Source: an uncultured Lachnospiraceae bacterium (GTDB lineage: Bacteria > Bacillota > Clostridia > Lachnospirales > Lachnospiraceae). From it: a stretch of 30,443 bases of DNA. Positions 15,060 through 22,692 of the stretch are shown one piece after another. The DNA lies in contig CAJUQY010000016.1 in assembly GCA_910588815.1 (NCBI GenBank), positions 25,611 to 56,053 on the forward strand, given 5' to 3'. Position numbers and translations under genes: made by a program. The notes under the pieces were generated by a model. That model saw only the letters and a list, made by a program, of their open reading frames with translations. It searched no databases and was not told where the DNA came from. The number at the start of each line of letters is the position of its first letter. Position 1 is the first letter of the stretch.

Positions 15060-15663
15060 GGAAGGCGTTTCAAAAAAAGAGATGCTCTTTCAGAGTGTCT
15101 GGAAACTTCATATGGAAGGGGCTGACTGGGGAAACATCCGCATGGGCGCCATTGCAGACGCTTCGGGCATTCCAAAAGGGACGATCTATGAGCATTTCCG
15201 CAGCAAGGATCAGCTGATTGCCGAGACTATTGCCTGGTCCCTGGAGAAGGAGAAAGAAGAGATTTACCGGAGAATGGAGGAAGCATCCGGGTTTTCGGGA
15301 ATGCTGGATGTGATTTTTGAATGGGTAGCCTCCCCTCAGGGACGCGCCCTGTTTCTGATGCGGTTTATGGATGGGGGAAAGCTTCCGGAAGGACTGAAAA
15401 AAGAATTGTGCGGCTGTAAGGAGGCAGACTGTGAAGGGCTGGATACGGCAGAACAGGTGACGAGGGCATTGATCCGAATCGGTTTTCGAACCCGAGCTCT
15501 GGAGACAGAGGGAGGGAGACTGGCCGAGAAAACGGCGCTTTACAGTGCCTTGGCCCCGGTGGTGGCCTACAGTATGCTTCCGGAACGGTATGTGGGAATC
15601 ACCTGGAAAGAAGTAAAAGACTATGCAAGTGGAATTTTTGTGGGGGCTTTCCGGAAAGCCTGA
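15052..15663 (+). CDS. TetR/AcrR family transcriptional repressor
   Basis: The 203-residue regulator has an N-terminal TetR HTH (MGAIADASGIPKGTIYEHF, near residues 31-49, then RSKDQLI) and a helical ligand domain. Its ATG overlaps the RND stop by 8 bases and has GGAG 7 bases upstream, so it should be translated together with the pump. It probably binds the palindrome at 10848-10869 and represses its own operon until a pump substrate binds. The ligand domain contains Cys residues (CGCKEADCEG region) of unknown importance. The link with the operator is inferred from position and symmetry. Confidence 0.93.
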   Translation: MSREGVSKKEMLFQSVWKLHMEGADWGNIRMGAIADASGIPKGTIYEHFRSKDQLIAETIAWSLEKEKEEIYRRMEEASGFSGMLDVIFEWVASPQGRALFLMRFMDGGKLPEGLKKELCGCKEADCEGLDTAEQVTRALIRIGFRTRALETEGGRLAEKTALYSALAPVVAYSMLPERYVGITWKEVKDYASGIFVGAFRKA

Positions 15664-15685
15664 ATAACGGGAAAGGGTTGAGGTT

Positions 15686-16921
15686 ATGAAAAAGAAATGG
15701 ATCTGTCTTTTTTTGGCAGTCGGAAGTCTTTTCTGCCTGAATGCCTGTGGTAAACAGGAAGCGGCAGAGGAACAGGGAACGGAATCGGACCAGGTGGTTG
15801 CTTTAACTGTCTGGGGCGGGGAAGAGGACGAGGAGCTTCTGCGGGAACTGTTTGCTTCTTTTGAATCCCATTATGCGGGGCAGGCCAGCTTTCAGATCAC
15901 TTATCAGGCACAGAGCGAGTCAAACTGTAAGGACATCCTGCTGGGGGATTTGGAGGGAGGCGCGGACGTATTTGCGTTTGCAGATGACCAGGTGGCGGCG
16001 CTGGCTGCCGCCGGCGCGCTGGATCCGATCGAGAATGAGGCAGAGGTCCGTGCGGCCAATCTTCCAGCTTCTGTGGAGGCGGCCTCCGTGGGAGATACAC
16101 TCTATGCGTATCCGCTGACGGCGGATAACGGCTATTTTCTCTATTATAATAAAGCCTACTTTTCCGAGGCGGATATCCAAAGCTTAAACCGGATGGTAGA
16201 GATCGCAGAAAAGAACGGGAAGTTTGTGACCATGGACTGGTCCTCCGCCTGGTATGTCTATGCTTTTTTCGGGAATACGGGCCTTGAGGTGGGGCTCAAC
16301 GAGGATGGTCTGACTAACTATTGCACCTGGAACGACACGGAGGGACCGATCCGGGGGGTGGATGTGGCCCAGGCCATGGTGGATATTGCCTCCAGTCCTG
16401 GATTTTCAAACTGTACGGACGAAGAATTTCTGGCCGGGGTGAAGGACGGCTCCGTGATCGCCGGAGTCAGCGGCGTCTGGAATGCGGTGGCGATTGAGGA
16501 AATCTGGGGCAGCCAGATGGGGGCGGCCAAGCTTCCCGTCTATACCTGCAAGGGGGAGCCGATACAGATGGCCTCCTTTTCCGGCTGCAAACTGATCGGT
16601 GTCAATGCCTACTCCGAACATCCGGAGTGGGCGGCCCGTCTTGCAGAATGGCTCACCAATGAGAGCGGACAGAAGCTTCGGTTTGAGAGGAGGGGGCAGG
16701 GGCCGTCCAATATCCAGGCGGCCGCTTCGGCTGAGGTACAGGAATCCCCTGCCATTGCGGCGCTTTTGGAGCAGTCGGAGTTTTCCCAGCTTCAGAGAGT
16801 GGGAGGAAAGTTCTGGGATCCGGTGACTGCCTTTGCCAACAACATGGCGCAGGGAAACCCGTCCGGCACATCGCTTCAGGAGCAGCTTGACCATCTGGTG
16901 GAGGGCGTGACTGCGCGGTAG
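15686..16921 (+). CDS. Extracellular solute-binding lipoprotein (family 1, sugar-type)
   Basis: The 411-residue protein has a lipoprotein signal peptide with lipobox LNAC; Cys21 should be lipidated and anchor it outside the membrane. The body resembles MalE-like carbohydrate-binding proteins: LTVWGGEEDEELL after the signal, ADVFAFADDQVAALAAAGAL in the middle of lobe 1, YAYPLTADNGYFLYYNKAYF at the hinge region, and a C-terminal FWDPVTAF segment. The start follows a GGTTGAGG-type site 22 bases after tetR. No permease or ATPase gene for a sugar transporter adjoins it. The neighbour 38 bases downstream is a chemoreceptor-like gene, so it may present a ligand to that receptor instead of serving import. 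This is inference. Confidence 0.85.
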   Translation: MKKKWICLFLAVGSLFCLNACGKQEAAEEQGTESDQVVALTVWGGEEDEELLRELFASFESHYAGQASFQITYQAQSESNCKDILLGDLEGGADVFAFADDQVAALAAAGALDPIENEAEVRAANLPASVEAASVGDTLYAYPLTADNGYFLYYNKAYFSEADIQSLNRMVEIAEKNGKFVTMDWSSAWYVYAFFGNTGLEVGLNEDGLTNYCTWNDTEGPIRGVDVAQAMVDIASSPGFSNCTDEEFLAGVKDGSVIAGVSGVWNAVAIEEIWGSQMGAAKLPVYTCKGEPIQMASFSGCKLIGVNAYSEHPEWAARLAEWLTNESGQKLRFERRGQGPSNIQAAASAEVQESPAIAALLEQSEFSQLQRVGGKFWDPVTAFANNMAQGNPSGTSLQEQLDHLVEGVTAR

Positions 16922-16959
16922 GACACAATTTGAAAAAAACCGTTTGGGGAGGGAATTGT

Positions 16960-18546
16960 ATGAAAGGCAAGCTGACACTGCAAAAACGGCTGTTGCTGCC
17001 GATCCTTTTGCTGGGAGTCATTACGCTGCTGTCAAACATTCTGGCGGTGTTCGGGATCAATAATGTGAACGGCAATGCCGGTATTATCGTCGACGAATAC
17101 ATGGTCAGTGAGGCGAAGCTGGAGGGGGTCCGGCATTCTATGATGAATATTCACCGTCTGGCGCTGTCCCATATCGTGGCGGCAGACCATGCCACCATGA
17201 TCCGCCTGGTCGGCGAGATCAAGGAGGAGGAAGCCGGGCTGGACGAAAAACTGGCGGACTATGAAGCTTACGTTGCAAAAGAGGACCGGGAAACCTATGA
17301 CACGCTTCTTTCGGCCTATGATTCGTTCAAGCATTCCCTGGTTTTCCTGGTCTGTGCCAGCGCGGACAGCAAGACCCAGGAGGCATATGCCATGGCCAAC
17401 GGGGATGTAGCCTCCTGGAGCAGCGCTGCGGAAGAAAACATCAATGCCCTTTATGCTTCTGTCAGTGCCCGGGCAGAGCAGGCGAGGGGGCGGTTGTCGG
17501 TGGTATATGTCGTCTCATTGATCAGCAGCGCGGTAACCCTGGTGGCGGGGATTCTCTTGGTGATGGCGGCTTTCCGGATCATCCGGAAATTTGTCATTGC
17601 CCCGATCCGGGATGCCATGGGCATGCTCCAGGGCAGCTCGGAGCGGATCAGCGGCGTGGTGGATGAGGTGCGGGAACGGACCAGGACATCCCATGACAGT
17701 GTCCGGAAGCTGTCCGGGCTGACGGATGAGCTGTCGGCCGCCTTTGAAGAGATTGCCGGAAACGCCGCCTCCATAAGCGCCAATGCGTCCGGGACCCAGA
17801 ACGATACCAGGGATATGGCAGAGGAATGCGCCGCAATCACAGCCTATTCTGCAGATATGCGGGGGCGGGCGGAGGAGATGGAACAGGCGGCGAAGAAGAA
17901 CATGGAAGCGATCCGGGCGAAGACGGAGGAGATCCTGTCCGTGCTCCAGGAGGCCATTGAGAAGAGTCAGAGCGTGAGCCAGATCGACAGCCTGATCCAG
18001 GATATCTTTTCTATCTCATCGACGACAGACCTGATCGCAGTCAATGCCTCTATCGAGGCGGCCAGGGCCGGAAAGTCGGGGGAGGGATTTGCCGTCGTAG
18101 CCCAGGAAGTCCGTCGGCTGGCCGACTCCTGCGCGGAGACGGCGGGACATATCAAAGAAGTCAGCGGAGTCGTCACGGGCGCGGTGGATTATCTTTCCGG
18201 GAGCGCCAAGGAGCTGGTAGATTATCTCGGAAAGAATATTCTGACCCAGTTTGAGGCCTCCCTTCAGTCCGGCAGGCAGTACCGACAGGATGCCGCCTAC
18301 GTGGAACATTCCATGGAGGCCTTCAACAGCCGGACAGACCGGCTGCAAAATGCCATGGACGAGATCGCAGCTTCGATCTCCGGAATATCGGGAGCCATCG
18401 AGGGCGCGCTGCCGGACGTAACCGGCGCCGCCAGCAGTACCCATGCGCTGGCAGAGGATATGGCCGGTATCGCGGCCCGCATGGATACGAACCAGGAGAT
18501 CGTCGGAGAGCTGAGAAAGCAGGTGGATGTGTTTGCGAATCTGTAG
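16960..18546 (+). CDS. Methyl-accepting chemotaxis protein with 4-helix-bundle sensor
   Basis: The 528-residue receptor has TM1 at about residues 10-30, an extracellular helical domain of about 150 residues resembling 4HB_MCP, TM2 at about 183-206, a HAMP-like segment (RKFVIAPIRDAMG) and a cytoplasmic signalling coiled coil. The hairpin tip is recognisable at residues 362-389 (NASIEAARAGKSGEGFAVVA, QEVRRLAD), where CheA/CheW bind in known receptors. There is no C-terminal CheR-docking pentapeptide. The ATG at 16960 follows GGGGAGGGA; an upstream in-frame TTG at 16930 has no site. It is likely cotranscribed with the lipoprotein gene. No flagellar or che genes are present here, so the output could be motility or another CheA-type pathway. 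Confidence 0.9.
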   Translation: MKGKLTLQKRLLLPILLLGVITLLSNILAVFGINNVNGNAGIIVDEYMVSEAKLEGVRHSMMNIHRLALSHIVAADHATMIRLVGEIKEEEAGLDEKLADYEAYVAKEDRETYDTLLSAYDSFKHSLVFLVCASADSKTQEAYAMANGDVASWSSAAEENINALYASVSARAEQARGRLSVVYVVSLISSAVTLVAGILLVMAAFRIIRKFVIAPIRDAMGMLQGSSERISGVVDEVRERTRTSHDSVRKLSGLTDELSAAFEEIAGNAASISANASGTQNDTRDMAEECAAITAYSADMRGRAEEMEQAAKKNMEAIRAKTEEILSVLQEAIEKSQSVSQIDSLIQDIFSISSTTDLIAVNASIEAARAGKSGEGFAVVAQEVRRLADSCAETAGHIKEVSGVVTGAVDYLSGSAKELVDYLGKNILTQFEASLQSGRQYRQDAAYVEHSMEAFNSRTDRLQNAMDEIAASISGISGAIEGALPDVTGAASSTHALAEDMAGIAARMDTNQEIVGELRKQVDVFANL

Positions 18547-18577
18547 CAGGAAAGAGAATTCCGCATGAGAGGCAGTG

Positions 18578-18620
18578 GCTTCCGCATACGATGTAAAAAT
18601 AGTATGCGGGAGCTTTTTTT
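18578..18620 (+). terminator. Terminator of the RND-chemoreceptor operon, overlapping the spmB translation signal
   Basis: A 12-bp stem with one wobble (GCTTCCGCATAC 18578-18589 with GTATGCGGGAGC 18602-18613), a 12-base loop and seven T residues form a strong terminator. The T-run ends at 18620 and the spmB ATG starts at 18621. The only Shine-Dalgarno-like sequence for spmB (GGGAG, 18608-18612) is inside the 3' arm. Confidence 0.85.
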
Positions 18621-19148
18621 ATGGTTTATTTTTCCAATCTGTTGATTCCGGTCCTGGTCTGCCTGGTGGCTGTATACGGGCTGCTGGAGAAACGTCCTGT
18701 CTTCGAGGATTTCATCCGGGGGGCGAAAGAAGGATTAAAAACAGTAGGAGGGATTCTGCCGACTCTGGTGGGACTGATGATCGGAACCGGAATCCTCCGG
18801 GCTTCCGGATTTTTGGATCTGCTGGCCCTGTGGCTGTCGAAGCTGATCCCGGCGGTCCTTCTCCCGGCCCAGGTGCTTCCCGTCATTCTGGTAAAGATGT
18901 TCTCCTCCTCGGCGGCCACCGGCCTGGCGCTGGATATTTTTAAGGAGTTCGGCCCGGATTCCCTGTCCGGACGGATGGTGTCGATCATTTTAAGCTGTAC
19001 GGAGACGGTATTTTACACCATGAGCGTCTATTTTATGAGTGTGAAAATTAAGAAAACCAGATATACTCTGGCGGGAGCCCTCCTTGCAACCCTTGCCGGG
19101 GTTGCGGCGAGTATTTGGCTGGCAGGCTTGCCTTTTGGAGGAATCTGA
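18621..19148 (+). CDS. spmB: Spore maturation protein SpmB (nucleoside-recognition/Gate domain)
   Basis: The 175-residue membrane protein matches SpmB, which together with SpmA is needed for dehydration of the spore core in Bacillus and for heat resistance of Clostridium spores. It has about five hydrophobic segments and the family pattern YGLLEKRPVFEDFIRGAKEG near the N-terminus, VGLMIGTGILRASG in the middle and CTETVFYTMSVYF near the C-terminus. In most genomes spmA lies directly upstream; here a chemoreceptor gene does, and no spmA is in the window. The start ATG touches the T-run of a terminator hairpin that also contains its ribosome binding site. I see no promoter between the receptor stop and spmB. 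Confidence 0.9.
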   Translation: MVYFSNLLIPVLVCLVAVYGLLEKRPVFEDFIRGAKEGLKTVGGILPTLVGLMIGTGILRASGFLDLLALWLSKLIPAVLLPAQVLPVILVKMFSSSAATGLALDIFKEFGPDSLSGRMVSIILSCTETVFYTMSVYFMSVKIKKTRYTLAGALLATLAGVAASIWLAGLPFGGI

Positions 19149-19156
19149 GGTATACT
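19128..19156 (+). promoter_or_regulatory. Promoter of the pab operon
   Basis: TTGCCT (19128-19133) and TATACT (19151-19156) have a 17-base spacer. The -35 lies in the last codons of spmB. Confidence 0.55.
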
Positions 19157-19182
19157 GTGGGACAGAAAGGCAAGGATACGGA

Positions 19183-19239
19183 CCGGGCCATATAAGGCCC
19201 GGAGACAGACCCTCCCCGCAGAGACTTTACCTTCGGGGA
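19183..19239 (+). promoter_or_regulatory. Structured leader of the pab operon (two hairpins)
   Basis: The leader RNA can form CCGGGCC-ATATAA-GGCCCGG (19183-19202), then TCCCCG (19213-19218) with CGGGGA (19234-19239). No T-run follows, so neither is a terminator. It does not match the tetrahydrofolate riboswitch as I know it. A regulatory role is possible but unproven. Confidence 0.35.
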
Positions 19240-19294
19240 TGCTTCGGTGTCAAGAACGACTGTGCCGGAACAATCGGAAGGGGAGGAGAAGCCT

Positions 19295-19903
19295 GTGTAT
19301 TTTATGCTGGATAATTACGATTCTTTTGTCTACAACCTGTCGGCTTACTTCAGACAGCTGGGACAGGAAATTCTGGTGAAGCGTGAGGGTGAGATCACGC
19401 TTTCTGAGATTGAGGCGCTTGGGCCGGAGGGGATAGTTCTTTCTCCGGGGCCGGGAAAGCCGTCGGACGCAGAGATGTCTCTGCAGATTCTGGAACGATG
19501 GAAGGAAAAGATTCCGATTTTGGGCGTATGTCTGGGGCACCAGGCCATCGGCCATTATTTTGGCGCCCGGGTGGAAAAGGGGAAACGTCCCATGCACGGA
19601 AAACTGACGAAGGTTGCCCACGGGGGAGTGGGGCTTTTTGAGGGGCTTGGGCAGAATTTTTCCGTCACGAGGTATCATTCTCTTGTGGTCAGCGAAAAAG
19701 AGTTTCCCAAGGAACTTTCGGTGGATGCGGTATCGGTTTCGGACGGCGTGATCATGGGGCTTTCCCACAGACACCATCCTGTGTACGGCGTCCAGTTCCA
19801 CCCGGAGGCGGTATTGACGGAGTGCGGTTTTAAGCTCCTGGATAATTTCGGGAAAATCTGCAGAGAATGGAGGCGAACCCATGAGAACCATAAAAACTCT
19901 TGA
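19295..19903 (+). CDS. pabA: Aminodeoxychorismate synthase, glutamine amidotransferase subunit
   Basis: The 202-residue class I glutamine amidotransferase supplies ammonia to PabB for making 4-amino-4-deoxychorismate. It shows LDNYDSFVYNL at the N-terminus, the oxyanion motif SPGPGKP, the nucleophile Cys79 in GVCLGHQ, and His169/Glu171 in FHPEA. I chose GTG at 19295 because GGGGAGGAG ends 6 bases before it and the protein then starts like its homologues (VYFMLDNYDS); ATG 19304 is the alternative. Its end overlaps pabB by 23 bases. Such subunits can serve both PabB and TrpE, but its neighbours here are pabB and pabC only. Confidence 0.92.
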   Translation: MYFMLDNYDSFVYNLSAYFRQLGQEILVKREGEITLSEIEALGPEGIVLSPGPGKPSDAEMSLQILERWKEKIPILGVCLGHQAIGHYFGARVEKGKRPMHGKLTKVAHGGVGLFEGLGQNFSVTRYHSLVVSEKEFPKELSVDAVSVSDGVIMGLSHRHHPVYGVQFHPEAVLTECGFKLLDNFGKICREWRRTHENHKNS

Positions 19904-21266
19904 GAATCATCCGCCTCTCCATCGGATTTTTGACCGGTATGCGGAAGAAGAAATGGCGGTGTTTTTGGATTCCTCTCTTCGGAATCATCTGGGGAGGTAT
20001 TCTATCGTCGGACTGTATCCCTACCTGATATTGGTGAAGGGGGAGAAATTTACCGTCAATGGCCGGGAATGCGGGCAGAGCTTTGAGGCTTACATAAAGG
20101 AATATCTGAAAAGCCACAGGGAAGAGAATCCCACAAATCTTCCCATTGTTTCCGGAGCTGTGGGTTATTTTTCTTATGATTACGGGCGGAAGAAGGAAGG
20201 GGTGGAAAGCCGGCATGAAAAAAAGGATTCCATTCCGGAGAGTATTTTCTGTTTTTATGACGTGTTTCTCGTGGAAGATCACGGGACAGGGGAACTGCAT
20301 CTTATCGCCAACGGAAAGCAGAGGGACAGCGGGGAGATGATTGAGGAGCTCCTTTTGCAGATTGGAAGGATCGGGGAGGAGACGGATTTTGGAAGCGATT
20401 TGGCAGAAGAGCCGGGAGGGGGAGATACCGGGGCGGCAGGCGGATGTCGGGTAAAAGCAAATTTTGAAAAAGAGGATTATCTTGGGGCGGTGGATGCGGT
20501 GGTTTCCCATATCACAGAGGGGGACGTCTACATTATGAACCTGACGCAGCAGCTTACGGTTTGCAGTGAGAAGCCGCCGTATGAGGTGTTCAGGAAGCTG
20601 CGCCGGGAGAATCCCTCCCCCTTTGGAGGATATTTCCAGTACGGGGATTTTCAGGTGGTCTCGGCGTCACCGGAGCGTTTCCTCCGGATGGAGCAGGGGC
20701 ATGTGGTGACCCGGCCCATCAAGGGAACCAGGAAGAGGGGGGAGACGGAGGCGGAAGACACGGCGCTTAAGGAAGAGCTGTTTGAGTCGGAGAAGGACAG
20801 GAGCGAGCTTTTGATGATCGTGGATCTGGAGCGGAATGATCTGAACCGGGTGTGCGTGCCGGGAAGTGTCCGCGTGAAGGAGTTATTCAAAGTGGAGACC
20901 TATGCGACCGTGTTCCATCTGGAGGCGGAGGTGGAGGGCCGGCTGGAGCAGGGAAAGAACGTCATGGATTTAATGGAGGCGGCTTTTCCGGGCGGCTCCA
21001 TTACCGGGGCTCCGAAACTTCGGGCGATGGAGATCATCGATGAGCTGGAGCACGGGCGGCGGGGACTTTATACCGGCTCCATGGGATATCTGACTCTGGA
21101 CGGGGAATGTGATTTCAATATTGTCATTCGAACGGCCCTGCACCGGGAAGGTGTGTATACCCTGGGCGTGGGCGGGGGGATCACCTGCGAATCCGAGCGG
21201 GAGTTTGAGTATGAAGAGACTCTCCAGAAGGCGAAGGCGGTTCTGGAGGCGATTCGGAAGCCGTAA
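19881..21266 (+). CDS. pabB: Aminodeoxychorismate synthase component I
   Basis: The 461-residue chorismate-utilising enzyme adds ammonia to chorismate to make 4-amino-4-deoxychorismate for folate. The diagnostic motif is RPIKGTRKRG with Lys281; PabB uses this Lys as nucleophile, whereas anthranilate synthase TrpE has Ala there (PIAGT). Other family blocks are SASPERFL, ELLMIVDLERNDLNRVC, GGSITGAPKLRAMEI and GLYTGSMGYL. The ATG at 19881 has GGAGG 7 bases upstream and lies within pabA, consistent with coupled production of the two subunits. The first 190 residues form the N-terminal domain typical of the family. Nothing appears broken. Confidence 0.95.
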   Translation: MRTIKTLENHPPLHRIFDRYAEEEMAVFLDSSLRNHLGRYSIVGLYPYLILVKGEKFTVNGRECGQSFEAYIKEYLKSHREENPTNLPIVSGAVGYFSYDYGRKKEGVESRHEKKDSIPESIFCFYDVFLVEDHGTGELHLIANGKQRDSGEMIEELLLQIGRIGEETDFGSDLAEEPGGGDTGAAGGCRVKANFEKEDYLGAVDAVVSHITEGDVYIMNLTQQLTVCSEKPPYEVFRKLRRENPSPFGGYFQYGDFQVVSASPERFLRMEQGHVVTRPIKGTRKRGETEAEDTALKEELFESEKDRSELLMIVDLERNDLNRVCVPGSVRVKELFKVETYATVFHLEAEVEGRLEQGKNVMDLMEAAFPGGSITGAPKLRAMEIIDELEHGRRGLYTGSMGYLTLDGECDFNIVIRTALHREGVYTLGVGGGITCESEREFEYEETLQKAKAVLEAIRKP

Positions 21267-21297
21267 TAAATACAGAAGACAGGAAAGGATGAGGAAA

Positions 21298-22032
21298 ATG
21301 GACAGGCAGATCATGCTGGACGAAGGGTTTTTGTTCGGACTTGGGGCTTTTGAGACAATTGCCCTGGTTCAGGGACGCCCCGTATGGCTGGAGCGGCATT
21401 TGAAGCGGCTCAATGGGACCCTTTCTTTTCTCGGGCTCTCCGAAAGAGTGACAGAGGAGGAGGTGCAGAGGTATTTGGAGTCTGAAAAAAGCAGGGGAGG
21501 GGCTTTGAAAATTGTGGTATCGGAAAAAAACAAATTGTTCCTTCCCAGGGAGAATCCTTACCGGGAATCGGATTATGAGCGGGGCTTTACCGTGGATTTC
21601 GCGGCGGGAAGGCGCAACGAGCATTCGCCGCTCAGTTGCCACAAAACCCTGAATTACGGGGACTGTATACTGGAAAGGCGCCGGGCGGCGGCGCACGGCT
21701 TTGACGAAGCTGTTTTTCTGAATGGCCGGGGAGAGGTCTGCGAGGGCTGCGCATCCAATGTGTTTTTTGTCCGGGAGGGAAGGATTTTTACGCCGGAGCG
21801 CTCCTGCGGCCTCCTTCCTGGCATCGTGCGGGAGGTTTTGACGGAGCGGTATGACGTTGCGGAAATAAGGATTCCGGCTGAGGATATAGGCCGGTATGAC
21901 GAGTGCTTCCTTACCAATTCCCTGATGGGCGTGATGCCGGCCGCGCGGCTTGGAAATCATTTGTTCGAGCGGAGAGAGAGGACAGAACAGATCAGACAGA
22001 GAGTTTTTGAAGAGGTTAATGCGTGGTTTTAA
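21298..22032 (+). CDS. pabC: Aminodeoxychorismate lyase (PLP class IV)
   Basis: The 244-residue fold-type IV PLP enzyme likely releases pyruvate from aminodeoxychorismate to give p-aminobenzoate, completing the operon's pathway. The N-terminal GFLFGLGAFETI, the PLP lysine Lys116 in CHKTLNYG, EGCASNVFFV and GLLPGIVREVL fit the family. Branched-chain or D-amino acid transaminases share this fold, but the operon and the short length favour PabC. I chose ATG 21298 because AGGAAAGG lies 9 bases upstream; ATG 21289 is only one base past that site. The gene starts 31 bases after the pabB stop. Confidence 0.88.
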   Translation: MDRQIMLDEGFLFGLGAFETIALVQGRPVWLERHLKRLNGTLSFLGLSERVTEEEVQRYLESEKSRGGALKIVVSEKNKLFLPRENPYRESDYERGFTVDFAAGRRNEHSPLSCHKTLNYGDCILERRRAAAHGFDEAVFLNGRGEVCEGCASNVFFVREGRIFTPERSCGLLPGIVREVLTERYDVAEIRIPAEDIGRYDECFLTNSLMGVMPAARLGNHLFERRERTEQIRQRVFEEVNAWF

Positions 22033-22039
22033 AATGTGG

Positions 22040-22068
22040 TTGACAAGAAAAATACTTCATGCTAAAAT
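22040..22068 (+). promoter_or_regulatory. Promoter of the marR-ABC exporter operon
   Basis: A perfect TTGACA (22040-22045), a 17-base spacer ending in TGC (extended -10) and TAAAAT (22063-22068) lie just after pabC. Confidence 0.75.
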
Positions 22069-22083
22069 TGTTCGGAGCAGAAC

Positions 22084-22099
22084 AGTTTGGACATAAACT
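22084..22099. promoter_or_regulatory. Putative MarR operator
   Basis: AGTTT (22084-22088) and AAACT (22095-22099) form an inverted repeat with a 6-base centre, about 15 bases after the -10 element. MarR dimers typically bind 16-20 bp AT-rich palindromes in this position. A second inverted repeat, AAGGAC/GTCCTT (22140-22157), lies nearer the start codon and is an alternative. Confidence 0.5.
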
Positions 22100-22183
22100 A
22101 TAATGGGAGGAAAAATAATTTGTCGCTCATTAAAACTAAAAGGACGATTTTGTCCTTCCGGAAACAAGAAAGGAGGCGTTCCC

Positions 22184-22633
22184 ATGGACGATGCGCATCC
22201 GCTCTATGTTGGTTTTGAGATTAAGCAGACCTTCAGGCTGATCAAGAGGACGATCGACCGGTCGGCTGCGGTGCAGTGTGCCAGTCAGATGACAGGTACC
22301 CACGTCTGGATTCTGAAATATTTGCAGGAGAATGACGGAAAAGAAATTTTTCAGAAGGATATTGAGAAGCGATTTGGCATCAACCGTTCCTCTGCCACCG
22401 GGATATTGCAGCTGATGGAGAAAAACGGCCTCATCTACCGGGAGGAGGTGTCTTACGATGCGAGGCTCAAACGGATTGTAATGACAAAAAAAGCTGTTTC
22501 TCTGGAGGCATCCATCCGAAGAGAAATCGAACTGACGGAGAAGCAGATCACGAAGGGGTTTTCTGGGGAGGAGCTTCTCACGCTGCTTCAGATGCTGTCC
22601 CGGATACAGGATAATTTAAAACAGGACGGCTGA
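22184..22633 (+). CDS. MarR-family transcriptional regulator
   Basis: The 149-residue winged-helix protein has the MarR DNA-binding core: WILKYLQENDGKEIFQKDIE, then RFGINRSSATGILQLMEKNG (recognition helix) and the wing YREEVSYDARLKRIVMT. It is first in an operon with two ABC exporter genes (60 bases to the next start), the usual layout in which a MarR repressor senses the exported drug. The ATG at 22184 has AAAGGAGG 7 bases upstream; the open frame continues upstream, but there it covers the operator region. Confidence 0.92.
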   Translation: MDDAHPLYVGFEIKQTFRLIKRTIDRSAAVQCASQMTGTHVWILKYLQENDGKEIFQKDIEKRFGINRSSATGILQLMEKNGLIYREEVSYDARLKRIVMTKKAVSLEASIRREIELTEKQITKGFSGEELLTLLQMLSRIQDNLKQDG

Positions 22634-22692
22634 ACAGGGGCGGCTGCCGCCTGAAAGGGGCAGGTTTTTGAAAAGGATAGAAGGAGGATAAC

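Noticed and set aside
19157..19294. Tetrahydrofolate riboswitch upstream of pabA
   Set aside because: The hairpins present do not match the consensus arrangement known to me, so it is kept only as an unassigned leader.
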